Positions 1-8,150 of a stretch of 15,103 nucleotides of DNA are shown piece after piece. Source of the stretch: Phlegmacium glaucopus (taxonomy: Eukaryota > Basidiomycota > Agaricomycetes > Agaricales > Cortinariaceae). The DNA is taken from the NCBI GenBank assembly GCA_015039465.1, contig MU130662.1, forward strand, positions 1 to 15,103, written 5' to 3'. Under the pieces are notes generated by a model that was not told where the DNA came from, did no database searches, and saw nothing but the letters and a program-made list of their open reading frames with translations. Numbering within the stretch: the first letter of the stretch is position 1; every line of letters starts with the position of its first letter. The position numbers and the translations under genes are program-made.

Positions 1-122
1 CCGTATTCATGTATTTACATTCACAGAAACAAAGGGATTACCTGGAGCAATATGTCGACCGTATAGACGATTTGTTGGACGCCTGTCTCAGCCGAGAGGC
101 AATGCCGGCGGGAACCAGCATG

Positions 123-238
123 TGCCGGCACTGTGAGAAAGATGTCTTTGCCATATGGCGGTGTAGAGATTGTATGTTACCTACTCCAAGGTGCCGGGCT
201 TGCATGCGGATAGGCCATAGGGAAAATCCGTTCCATCG
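123..238 (+). other. CxC2-like cysteine cluster domain of the KDZ transposase
   Basis: The segment has three CxxC pairs (MCRHC, RCRDC, RCRAC) followed by two histidines in IGHRENPFHRIE. This matches the CxC2-like cysteine cluster found N-terminal to KDZ transposases, presumed to bind zinc and probably DNA. All eight candidate ligands are intact, unlike the rest of the gene, and the domain lies immediately upstream of the first in-frame TGA (249-251). Metal and DNA binding are inferred. Confidence 0.85.
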
Positions 239-1072
239 CATTGAAAAATGAAATGGAGGCTACTTTCGCCCTGCCGAACAATGGGAGGTCGGCACCTACC
301 TACTTGTCCAGCATCATGTGGGTGAAGCTGTCTGCGAGACCCTGAAGCGTTGGACTGAGTTCCTGGAGCATGCCGAAGAAAGCAAGGACAATGCCGAACA
401 AGATCAACTTCGTGAGGCAATGAGTTGTCCGGGGGCACCAGTACCGGCACCGGCACCCTACTGCGATCAGGATGATGATTGGAATATGGAAGAAGCGCTT
501 GATATAGGTGGAGAGGAGGATTACGAGGAGGATTTAGAGGAAGAGGAGTTGGATCATCCCACCAGCCAAAATACATATCTGGCAGGCAATGTTGGTACCG
601 CTCCACCCTCGGCGCTGCCGGGTACCTACATCAGAATTGTGCACTCAAACGGCCTTCATCACATTGCCATGACCAGCTGCCAATGCCAGGGCGATGATGT
701 GTTACCATTGGATCTCTTTGCCGCCCGATTGCTGCCGGCTAGCTTTAAACGAATCAAAACTGTGTTTACAGCAGAGGTACTTGACTTGTATCGTTTGTGC
801 AACTTGGAACTGAAGGCTTCGGCATATCAATTTTATCAACTGTTACGCCGGCTGACTCTGCCGATGGCACCAGCAGAGGTAATTAACCTGTACAGAGAGT
901 TTCGGTGAATGAGCCGGGTATGGCGGTGGATGAAGAAGTTGAAGTGGGCGCGATATGCTGGGACTGACAAGAAGGCAAATCAAGTGGGAGCCGGCAACCT
1001 CGCAATTTACTGCCCGGCATGCCCACAACCCGGCATTAATATCCCGGATGATTGGAAGGATGATCCTGCACG

Positions 1073-1124
1073 GCACGTGAAATCAATCATGCCTATGACT
1101 CCTTGAACTTACCAATGGCACCAG
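1073..1124 (+). other. Intron 1 of the KDZ gene, probable GC-AG type
   Basis: The reading frame changes here from DDPAR to WVYKRIFVANG. A 52 nt intron with donor GCACGT (1073) and acceptor CCAG (1121-1124) joins them in frame as R-W. The only GT in the right place (1077) would give 48 nt and leave the frame wrong. So either the intron has a GC donor, which is a known minor class, or a frameshift adds to the decay. Confidence 0.6.
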
Positions 1125-1287
1125 ATGGGTGTATAAACGGATTTTTGTGGCCAATGGTAATTTCAAAGCAGATCACGTTCGGCAGAAGACTCCAGCAGGT
1201 GACGTGTGGCTCTCTGAGGGAAGTGGTATGATGCCACGCAATGCTGAATATATGGACTTCCTTGCATCAGCAATTGAAAGGCTCACG

Positions 1288-1383
1288 GTGAGTGGGTTGG
1301 CAATGGGTCTGGCAGCTGTAAATGCTGGTGCCGGTGCCGGTGCCGATTCTCAACAGGACATTTGTTTACTAACTCTTGGGCAG
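1288..1383 (+). other. Intron 2 of the KDZ gene
   Basis: Donor GTGAGT (1288), branch-like TACTAAC and acceptor GGGCAG (1383) are near-ideal fungal splice signals. Removal joins ASAIERLT to KAPCENTFRAI, which is the family's spacing. The intron is 96 nt, a multiple of three without stops, so it looks like coding sequence if read through. It contains a (TGCCGG)n-like tract at about 1328-1345. Confidence 0.85.
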
Positions 1384-2198
1384 AAAGCGCCTTGTGAAAA
1401 CACATTCAGGGCCATCATGAATGCCCTACAGGCATCAAAATTGTGTGACATCACTGGCCTGGTTAGTATTGCGTGTGGCCGACATGGTTGCTATGCCCCG
1501 CAATCCCTGGTGGACCTCTTTAAAGGAGAACAGCAGAAGAATGTAGATTTCGCCCTCCTGAATGCCTTGAAATCAACTCGCGTTGAGCCAGAACAGGGTG
1601 TCCTCCTCATCTATGACATTGCATGCCAGTATTTTATTCATTTACAGGATCGAATCGGCAGCCGGCTGCCATTCGGCCTGGACATTGATGCCGCCATTGG
1701 CCTATTCCACGTCCACGCACACAAAGATCAGTGTTTCTTCCAGTACGCAACATCATTTATCCCCGGTGCAGCCATAGTGGCTGGTGAGATTTTGGAATCT
1801 CTGTGGTCATCCCTCAATGCAATTTCTCCAACGGCACGGACTGCCACGCTGGCCCACCGGGTTGAAATGTTAGATGATCATGCGACTGATTCAAACCACA
1901 AAAAGACTCTTGGCATTATCGCCACTCTATGCCGATCCTACCAGACTGCCGTCGATATGCTAGATCATGCGAAAAACTATTACCAGAATCTCACAGACCA
2001 GGCCGGCATGACAGCAGTAGAGAAATGGACCCAGGACATTGAGCGTGCCGAATCAATGCGAAAACATGATGTCAAAGTGATGGACATGTATGCTGCGAAG
2101 TTAGATGACACTCCGGCACTCCAGCCATTGGCCCCGGGCATGCCGCGCTCGGCACTTGCCTCTTGGATGGAACTGTCATTGGCAGTGGAAGAAAAACA

Positions 2199-2248
2199 GT
2201 GAGTCCGTTGGTTCAGTGTATTCAAAACAAAATAACACAAAGTTGTAG
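2199..2248 (+). other. Intron 3 of the KDZ gene
   Basis: Donor GTGAGT (2199), branch-like AATAACAC and acceptor GTTGTAG (2248) bound a 50 nt intron. Splicing joins AVEEK-Q to LEIQAKVRQL across a split Gln codon and moves from the frame that ends at TGA 2200-2202 to the downstream open frame. Confidence 0.85.
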
Positions 2249-3045
2249 GCTGGAAATTCAAGCAAAGGTCCGACAACTCAATCGAAATGCCGGTCGTGGT
2301 GACCAGCAGCTGATTGAGTCTGAACGTGAACAGCTTACAGCCCTCCTATCTGAACTGAAGACTGCAATGCATGCGGCTGGGGTCACTGAAATTAATGGGG
2401 CAAATGCAGTCCTCAATGTGAGTCTGGAATTATGGGATGAGATTGTGAATGAGCCGGTCCCAACCGGCCCAAACAATCTGCCGGACCCAGCAGAAACACA
2501 AGCAACCGCCGATACCACCCCACCATCAATTGACGCTTCACCAATAGAAGTTCAAGGGATCCCACTTCCGTCAAATGGAAATGTTGCACCAATGTATCGT
2601 GATCTGGAGATATCCCATCGTGTGGTACATGCCGATCACCACTTGAATCAAATCCGGGAACTCATTGCTGAGAAAAGTTTCCAGTTTTCTCATGTTATCC
2701 GTGTCTCACCACGTAAAGCTGTTAACACACATTCAAGGGCTACCGTCAAAAAATTGAATCTGAAAATATTGGTACACTGCCGGTTGTACAGCCAATGCCG
2801 AGCACGTCTAGTCATACTTGGCACCAATCCGGCAACACTCTCGAGATTAAAGGTCTTGACACCGGCCAATGTAAAGGCCAGCACTGCGATCATGAACCCT
2901 AACGAACCTGGCTCCACACGACTCACACTCTCCTGGCTATGGCAAACAGCCAGGGGTCATCATTGGGGTTTAGCTGCCGGCCCTGATGCCGGGGCCGGTT
3001 CTGGTGCCGTGAATGATAGTACTCCGGAGGCCAACGTCTTTGAAT

Positions 3046-3090
3046 GTCAGTTTGTTGTCATTCAAATTTTCCAACTCTCACATTTCACAG
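3046..3090 (+). other. Intron 4 of the KDZ gene
   Basis: Donor GTCAGT (3046), a pyrimidine-rich tract with branch-like CTCAC, and acceptor CACAG (3090). The 45 nt contain no stop, so they can be read through. Splicing gives NVFEFRRVHWLRA, close to the family pattern in which a short linker leads into F-Y/R-RVHWLRA. Confidence 0.7.
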
Positions 3091-3395
3091 TTCGCCGAGT
3101 CCATTGGCTCCGTGCTCGGGCCCAACATATGAGGTGGGAGGAACAGGTAACCCTGACTAGCTATGAAATGCAGTGGACAGTCCGGTATTTCCTTCACAAA
3201 AGTTGTGCATGGGCCACCCCATCAGGAACCGGCATACCCACCAGGACCTCTGCCGGACAATTTCGCACTGCCGGTTCCATTGCTTATGCCAAGCGGCAAC
3301 ACACGGTGTGGGAGGAGATTATGAGAAAAGCAGATCGTACTTTTGCTAGATACAATGTGGCTTACAAATCACCTTTGTAAAAGAATTTGCCATAT

Positions 3396-4759
3396 ATGGA
3401 TGATAACTCACTTCTCTCCTTACCATCTACAATGTCAATCCGCCGATTCAATCCATTATCCGTCCAGCAACCATCACAGGACAGCACTTTACTCTACATT
3501 CAAGAGTTGATATACTATGCGGAGTCCCGTTTCTGGACAATCGTGAATGAGATGAGCAAAGCCGCGATTGATCGGCAATCCTGGATTCAAAAGCTTCTTC
3601 ATCGGGAACTTGTATGTCCTCTGGTATTCCTTGAATTGGTTTATTAATGATGTTGAAGCTGTTTGTATTATCATACGTTGGCATTTCCACCGCACTGGGT
3701 AAGGCCATTGAAATCCCTATCATCATGCGATCCCTGGCCGAAAGTATGGGGCTCCTGCATGAAGATGCACTGCCTCTCATTATGGATCCCGGCTTCCTGG
3801 CTACGTTGGACATGGGTGCCCACGAGGAAGACAACAAAAGCCAAGTAGTGAGTGAGTACGAGCATCAATGGTGGTCCGGCCGGAAGCCGAGGGACCTTGG
3901 CACAGTGAAGATCCTCAATAAATCAACTGTCCAAGAATCTCTCGATCACTATCGTGAGCGACACTCTAGTCTGGTTGAAACAGCCAATGTGGGTGATGAT
4001 GCCGGTGTTCACGTCGATGCCGGATCTTGATCGAGTGCCAGTGCCGGTGCCGGTGACAACTACGCCTGCCCAAGATGTACTCAGTACCGTGAAGTCCTTA
4101 GTGATGTCCTCCAAGATGTCATTACTTTCCGAAACCTTTCCTCAGTCATGGCCACATCATCAGAGACCCAGTGGAAACTAGGCCTACGCCAGGCCTCTAC
4201 GTTCCACCTCCTTCACGAGGCTGCTGTGCTGAAGGAGACTGCCAGGTGCTCAGCTCCGGCCTCAGCAACAACTGCGCAACACATTGGGAATGTCGCTCGA
4301 ACGGCATCATCAGAACTCACCCAGCTGCAGAGCCTGCCGGCATCGTCCTACAAATGGACCTGGGGAGAAACACTTACAAAGGCCGAGGTACTGGCTCTAC
4401 GCCGAACCGGCACCCGTCCAGGTGCTCAGCCCCATTCTGGGTATGATCTTTCATTGGTGGAGGGTAAAATGCCAGGTGACTACACCGAAGATCTACCAAG
4501 CCCTCCTACCTCCCACGGCCGCAATGAGGATGTAGCCACAGAAGCTGGTGTTGCACCACCAATCACTGACCTCGGCATCCCTCCATACCTGTTGCAACAT
4601 GACAGGGTTTCATACAACCCCCCTGGCTGTTCAACGCCGTCCCTAATGTCACCTTCCCACCTCATTCCTATCATCCCTCAGGACCCGCTTCCTGAGGATC
4701 TCTCTAACACTTCGTTGGTCATGCCGGACCTTGACCCGGAGCCACCAGCACCCGAATGA
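3396..4759 (+). pseudogene. Unrecognised gene downstream of the KDZ transposase, one intron, one in-frame stop
   Basis: I do not recognise this protein. The ATG at 3396 starts MDDNSLLSLPS. A 47 nt intron (3612-3658) joins LLHREL to LFVLSYVGIST. The frame then runs to TGA 4759, interrupted only by TGA at 4028-4030 inside a low-complexity DAGS/SSASAGAG stretch made of a TGCCGG-type tract. After it come NYACPRCTQYREVL (a lone CxxC) and, from about 4400, a Pro/Ser-rich, probably disordered tail ending DPEPPAPE. No catalytic motif is visible. It starts 16 nt after the transposase stop, on the same strand and with the same hexamer-rich composition, so it may be KDZ cargo or an accessory gene. Alternatively a 108 nt intron (3377-3484) could fuse it to the transposase in frame, although the transposase C-terminus already looks complete. 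A hidden intron could also remove the stop, but I found no splice pair of the right length. Confidence 0.5.
3612..3658 (+). other. Intron in the second gene of the KDZ block
   Basis: Donor GTATGT (3612) and acceptor TTGAAG (3658) bound 47 nt that contain the in-frame stop of exon 1. Splicing carries the reading frame from LLHREL into LFVLSYVG. The branch site is weak (ATTAATG). Confidence 0.65.
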
Positions 4760-4799
4760 AGGAAGGGGACAAATGGAAAGCAGCTTTCTGAACTAACCG

Positions 4800-5534
4800 T
4801 GATAGGACCCAGGAGACGTCTAGGGATGTAAACACACCATTTTTGCGGTTTCACAACCTTTGCAGTATACTTGCAGATGCTCACATATCATTGCGGATAC
4901 TTGCAGATCATCGCAGGTCATTCGCAGATCATTGCAGATCATTGCAGATCATTGCACATCATTGCACATCATCTCGCAGATCATTGCAGAATACTTGCAG
5001 ATCATCGCAGATACTTGCAGTCATCACAAACATTCACATTATCATTCGCAGTTACCAGCTGTTCTTGAAATCTTTAAACACGACTCCAACAAAGGTCGCT
5101 CAGGTGACTGTATTACTCATCACCTTTATTTTTATCTTGTCTCTTTTATTTGGCTCTTATCTCCTATGTTTCATTACCAAATTACCGGACCCATGTGACT
5201 CCGCTTTAACCCACATTTTACATTTCTGTTTCACCTTTCCGCACTTAGCTATTTGCTAGTTACTATATTATTAGCAGTAGCAAGTAGGGTAAAAGAACAG
5301 AGGGGACAACAGACGAATCACCACACTTTTGATCCCACCTTTGGAACATTGTACTAAGCTACTCTTGCACTCCTTCAAAATCATCCTGCAGGCTTCGCTT
5401 TTTCTGCACATTATCTTGCACTTTAAAGCGAACCTTCGCACCTCATAAAACCTCACTATCACCTACTGAAGAGAACTACATCAACCCCACGAACTACGTA
5501 CTACTTGCGGTCTGTCCCCACCGCAGGTACATCA
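4800..5534 (+). repeat. 5' long terminal repeat (735 bp) of an LTR retrotransposon
   Basis: The boundaries were found by comparison with the reverse-strand copy at 9946-10854. Both begin TGATAGGA(C/T)CCA and end GTACATCA. They share ATTTTTGCG, ATTACTCATCACCTTTATTTTTA, CCCATGTGACT, TTTTGATCCCA and the end block CTACTTGCGGTCTG. Terminal TG...CA and the primer-binding-like TGG three bases downstream support a 5' LTR. The base before it is G4799, so a 4 bp target copy would be ACCG. I find no matching 3' LTR in the window. The copies differ clearly in sequence and length, so they come from separate insertions. Confidence 0.85.
4860..5028 (+). repeat. Degenerate tandem repeat of GCAGATCATT-like units inside the LTR
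   Basis: About fourteen units of roughly 10-11 bp (variants TTGCAGATCA, TCGCAGATCA, TTGCACATCA, TTGCAGATACT) follow one another. The solo LTR has only scattered CGCAGA/CGCGGATAC words at the corresponding place, so the array expanded in this LTR lineage or copy. It creates spurious open frames in all three phases. Confidence 0.85.
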
Positions 5535-5537
5535 ACG

Positions 5538-5555
5538 TGGAGCCCACCGCGAGGG
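5538..5555 (+). promoter_or_regulatory. Putative primer-binding site
   Basis: TGGAGCCCACCGCGAGGG starts three bases after the LTR's terminal CA. A site opening with TGG (complement of tRNA CCA) at this place is the usual primer-binding arrangement. I could not assign the tRNA. Confidence 0.6.
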
Positions 5556-5723
5556 GTTCTTGTTCATTTCTCTTCAAAAACACCACAGTCTCTACTAGTC
5601 TCACAAAGCAGTCACTGGCCATTCAAGAGAAGACGACGCAGACAAGGGGGCTTGGTTCGCGCCCATCAAGCGAACCGTCAGCATTCACACTTGACCTAGC
5701 TTGGCTTGCCTCACAAAAACACG
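5556..5723 (+). other. Leader between primer-binding site and gag
   Basis: These 168 bp hold no gene I can support. They include GCTTGGTTCGCGCCCATC, a presumed untranslated leader of the retrotransposon, and end at the ATG of gag. The context just before the ATG (CACG) is unremarkable. Confidence 0.5.
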
Positions 5724-7286
5724 ATGAACCATGAGTTATATCTACCACTTCCTGGTGAAGCTACCGCACCGTTCTTTGATAAAGCGAAGCCTTGCGAATT
5801 GCTTCGCTTTTTCAAGCACTTGGATAGGTTGTACAGCAGGTTTGGGTTAGAGGATGAGGAGAAGAAGAAGAGATATATGGTTGGGTATACGGATTGGGAG
5901 ACGGAGGAGTGTTGGAAGACATTTCCGGAGTATGGAGACTCTACTGCTGCTTATAGCGATTTCAAGAAGGCCATCATGCGAATTTATCCCAGCAGCAACG
6001 CCAGCACCCTTTACACTATTTGCGACATGGAGCATCTTATTAGCGAAAGACAGTGTCTTGGAATTACGACTTGTGAAGATTTAGCAAACTTCCATACAGC
6101 ATATTTTGGCTTAACTCAGTGGCTAATCAGCAAAGGCTACATCAGCAAGCAGGAGCAGCAGCGCGGATACATGCAAGCGATACCACAGTCTCTTATTCCT
6201 GCAGTAACCACTAGGCTTAAAATTGTTCATCCGCTGCATAACCCTTTGTTGCCTTATGAAGTAGATGCAATTTTCAAAGCTACTCATTTCGCTTTGCAGA
6301 GTTCTGCTGCATTTTTGCCTGCCTATTTCGCACCTCGACAGCCAGCTCAGTGGCCTCAGCCAGCACAGATTGCTGGAGCTACTTCGCAGTCTCGGACTTC
6401 ACAACGCATCGCAAGCTCGCAAGTGGAGGTATGTGCATTATGGCGAGAGGAGGAGAGAATGGAGACAAAGGAACAGGAGAGAGAGGAGAAAAAGCGAAGA
6501 AAGGAGAAGGAGAGAGAGGAGGAAAAGCGAAGGAAGGAGAAGGAGCGAGAGGAGAAAAGGCGATGGAAGGAGAGGGAGAGAGAAGAGGAGGAAGTTAGAG
6601 CGAAGGCTGAGCAGGGCCTCGCACCAGCTATCATTGCAACATCATCAGAACCTCCATTCATGAACGCTATGCTTACGCAAGTCATTGGATATCAGCAGAA
6701 GTTTGATGTAGTAGCTCCAGCATGCGAGAAAGCGAACGCAAAAAAAAAAAAAAAAAAAAAAAAAAGTGCACTTGGCCTCGCCGACGTCTGGAGTGATGTC
6801 CAGTCCTCTGATGCCGAGGCGGCACCGGCACCTGCCTTGCTTCTGGCTGATAATTGGAGTGACAATGACGAGCCAGGCGGCCATGAGATTTTTCAGCCTC
6901 TAACACCAATTGCCCTGCTGCTCGCCGATGACTGGGATGAAAATGAAGTGTCCGGCAATGACATGACTTCACCGGCACTGGCACTGGCACCGGACATCCT
7001 TCTGGAAGACATGTGCAGTGGGAGTGACCATTCAAGCATAAGGGATAATGGAACAGAATGTAGCGAATATACATATGGATCTCAACTCATTGTTTCCCCT
7101 TCACGGATTACACTTGGCCCCTCCTCATCTGTCCCCCTTGATACGGATGCCTATTGTCCACTATCTGATAACCTCACTCCGGCTGACACGCCGGTTTCAA
7201 CCCCACTTCGCACATATGGTCCTGAACACTTCGCCTACCTGCAAGATCATTTGTTTAAGGATTCATCTGATGAGGAAGGAGATTGA
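5724..7286 (+). CDS. Gag-like protein of a Gypsy-type LTR retrotransposon, with unusual C-terminal part
   Basis: The ATG at 5724 gives 520 aa. Residues ~1-200 match the retrotransposon Gag (capsid-like) pattern of fungal Gypsy elements: PFFDKAKPCELLRFFKHLDRL, KKKRYMVGYTDW, YGDSTAAYSDFKKAIMRIYP. A highly charged Glu/Lys/Arg repeat with EREEKKRRKEK-type units follows (about 6448-6606, probable coiled coil), then a Lys run encoded by 26 A (6740-6765). After it come four imperfect ADxWSD-like repeats (LADVWSDV, LADNWSDN, LADDWDEN, LEDMCSGS) and an acidic end, KDSSDEEGD. No CCHC knuckle is visible and no pol follows, so at best it is a non-autonomous or truncated element. Gag packages element RNA in cytoplasmic particles (family knowledge). 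The part after the A run differs in composition and may derive from other DNA. Confidence 0.75.
   Translation: MNHELYLPLPGEATAPFFDKAKPCELLRFFKHLDRLYSRFGLEDEEKKKRYMVGYTDWETEECWKTFPEYGDSTAAYSDFKKAIMRIYPSSNASTLYTICDMEHLISERQCLGITTCEDLANFHTAYFGLTQWLISKGYISKQEQQRGYMQAIPQSLIPAVTTRLKIVHPLHNPLLPYEVDAIFKATHFALQSSAAFLPAYFAPRQPAQWPQPAQIAGATSQSRTSQRIASSQVEVCALWREEERMETKEQEREEKKRRKEKEREEEKRRKEKEREEKRRWKEREREEEEVRAKAEQGLAPAIIATSSEPPFMNAMLTQVIGYQQKFDVVAPACEKANAKKKKKKKKSALGLADVWSDVQSSDAEAAPAPALLLADNWSDNDEPGGHEIFQPLTPIALLLADDWDENEVSGNDMTSPALALAPDILLEDMCSGSDHSSIRDNGTECSEYTYGSQLIVSPSRITLGPSSSVPLDTDAYCPLSDNLTPADTPVSTPLRTYGPEHFAYLQDHLFKDSSDEEGD
6740..6765 (+). repeat. Homopolymer of 26 A inside the gag ORF
   Basis: The run encodes consecutive lysines and keeps the frame. 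Such a tract is prone to length change, so the downstream frame may be unstable or affected by assembly error. TGCCGG/CCGGCA hexamers are absent from 4800 up to here and frequent immediately after. Confidence 0.95.
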
Positions 7287-7411
7287 TCTTGACTTGTACA
7301 TACACCATAACTAGTTAGTTACATTGCGGATAGAATATCTGGACTCAGCCAGGAAGAGTAATCCACATATTCCGTATTTCATAGACAATTCCAAATGCAT
7401 GTAGGCCCGCA

Positions 7412-7602
7412 GTGCCGGCTGAGATAATGTGCCAGTTGAGACATAATGTGCCGGTTGAGATATAATGTGCCGGGTCAGATATGTGCCGGTTCAGACATAA
7501 TGTGCCGGGTCAGCTATAATGTGCCGGATGAGACATCATCTGCCGGGTAGACAATGTGCCGGTTCAGACTGCCGGTTCATACTGTCCCGGTCGAGACATT
7601 CT
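7412..7602. repeat. Tandem array of ~16-19 bp units built on GTGCCGG
   Basis: Eleven units start near 7412, 7429, 7448, 7467, 7483, 7502, 7521, 7539, 7556, 7569 and 7584, with spacing of mostly 16-19 bp. The consensus is close to GTGCCGGTTGAGACATAAT. GTGCCGG is the conserved half, and the GAGACATAAT half varies (CAGCTATAAT, CAGACATAAT). No open frame is supported across it. The 125 bp before it (7287-7411) show nothing I can name. Confidence 0.85.
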
Positions 7603-8150
7603 TGCGAGGTACCGGCAGTGCTGATTATTCCTTTTAATGCCGGGCTGTCTTGAGTGCTTAATATCAGTCTGCATCACTGGCCATAGCCAGGTCATGAGTA
7701 TTACCATCTGATATCTGTACTTCCATATTTACTGTACATTCCCAGCTTATACCAGCAGTAGTACCGCCAGTCTGGACTGCCCGTTTATCAGCCCTGGTCA
7801 TAGCCGGTTCATATATGTAATGCCGGCTCATCCATAGAGTTGCCGGCTCATCCACAGAGTGCCCGGCCTGTTGATATACCGGCATTGCCATGTCATGCCC
7901 TGCACTCCTGATCATGCAGTGCCGGTTCATACCTTTTGACACCTACTGCCTCTCTCTCTATCCCAGCAGTACATGTCCCTGTTCATCCCAGTAACAGCTG
8001 GTTGATCTGAGCATCACCCGGTCATAGATGGCCAACTATCACCAGTACAACAAACTCCTGCCGGCTCATACACCCTACCAAAACAGATCGGTTGACAGCA
8101 CCCGGCCATGCTGATAGACCTGCCCGGCATTGTCTAGTGCCGTAGGTATT
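7603..8150. other. Non-coding stretch with dispersed TGCCGG motifs
   Basis: No gene is supported. TGCCGG, CCGGCA and CCCGG words recur every 20-60 bp, often followed by TTCATA or CTCATC. Within it, 7801-7870 holds a short 20 bp array. An open reverse-strand frame (7664-7942) is a translation of these repeats and is not a gene. Confidence 0.6.
7801..7866. repeat. Short array of 20 bp TGCCGGCTCATCC units
   Basis: Units begin at 7801, 7821, 7841 and 7861, exactly 20 bp apart. The two central copies read TGCCGGCTCATCCATAGAGT with one change (ATA/ACA). They share the TGCCGG head with the 7412-7602 array but have a different tail. Confidence 0.8.

Larger units (their letters stand above)
1..3380 (+). 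pseudogene. KDZ-superfamily transposase with CxC2 cysteine cluster, 5'-partial, decayed
   Basis: KDZ transposases move large DNA transposons in fungi and have a predicted RNase H-like fold. Exons read 1-1072, 1125-1287, 1384-2198, 2249-3045 and 3091-3380. Order: CxC2 zinc cluster (123-238); acidic linker (480-560); a family-typical stretch with YREFR.SRVWRWMKKLKW and CPACPQPGINIPDDWKDDP; the core with VANGNFKADH (1144-1173), KAPCENTFRAI, ACGRHGCY, YDIACQY (D at 1615-1617), HVHAHKDQCF and GEILESLW (E at 1786-1788); then the C-terminal NPNEPGSTRLTLSW, RVHWLRARA and YEMQWTVRYFLHK. Two in-frame TGA codons break it: 249-251, where the family has Trp (HRIEK-W-NG), and 906-908, where Arg is expected. 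The family DGNF motif reads NGNF (AAT at 1153-1155), removing a proposed catalytic Asp. No start codon is assigned because the frame is open to the window edge. Family assignment is from recalled motifs; catalytic roles are inferred. Confidence is high for the family and moderate for exact splice sites. Confidence 0.9.

Noticed and set aside
181..606. Reverse-strand open frame opposite the transposase
   Set aside because: The forward frame carries family motifs; the reverse one is Pro/His-rich and antisense to them.
249..908. TGA codons read through as an amino acid (recoding)
   Set aside because: The two sites would need different residues (Trp and Arg), and stops and core mutations also occur elsewhere, so decay is simpler.
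3448..3837. Reverse-strand open frame opposite the second KDZ-block gene
   Set aside because: The forward frame has a supporting intron and continues in frame over 1 kb; the reverse one shows no recognisable motif.
1..4799. TET/JBP dioxygenase cargo expected beside some KDZ elements
   Set aside because: No HxD...H iron-binding pattern or related motif is seen in any frame here.
4860..5198. Open frames over the GCAGATCATT array
   Set aside because: They are translations of a tandem repeat in several phases inside the LTR.
4796..6785. Target-site duplication for the LTR-gag unit ending at the A run
   Set aside because: The bases before the LTR (CTAACCG) do not recur after the A run (GTGCACTTGG).
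6356..7074. Reverse-strand Ser/Phe- and Pro-rich open frames
   Set aside because: They are antisense to the Glu/Lys/Arg repeat and poly-A of gag, which gives Ser/Phe runs automatically.
7556..7600. tRNA B-box-like GGTTCAGAC / GGTCGAGAC words
   Set aside because: They recur as part of the tandem unit and no cloverleaf or A box can be drawn around them.
7412..7602. CRISPR-like array
   Set aside because: The units are contiguous and degenerate with no unique spacers, and the setting is a eukaryotic transposon region.
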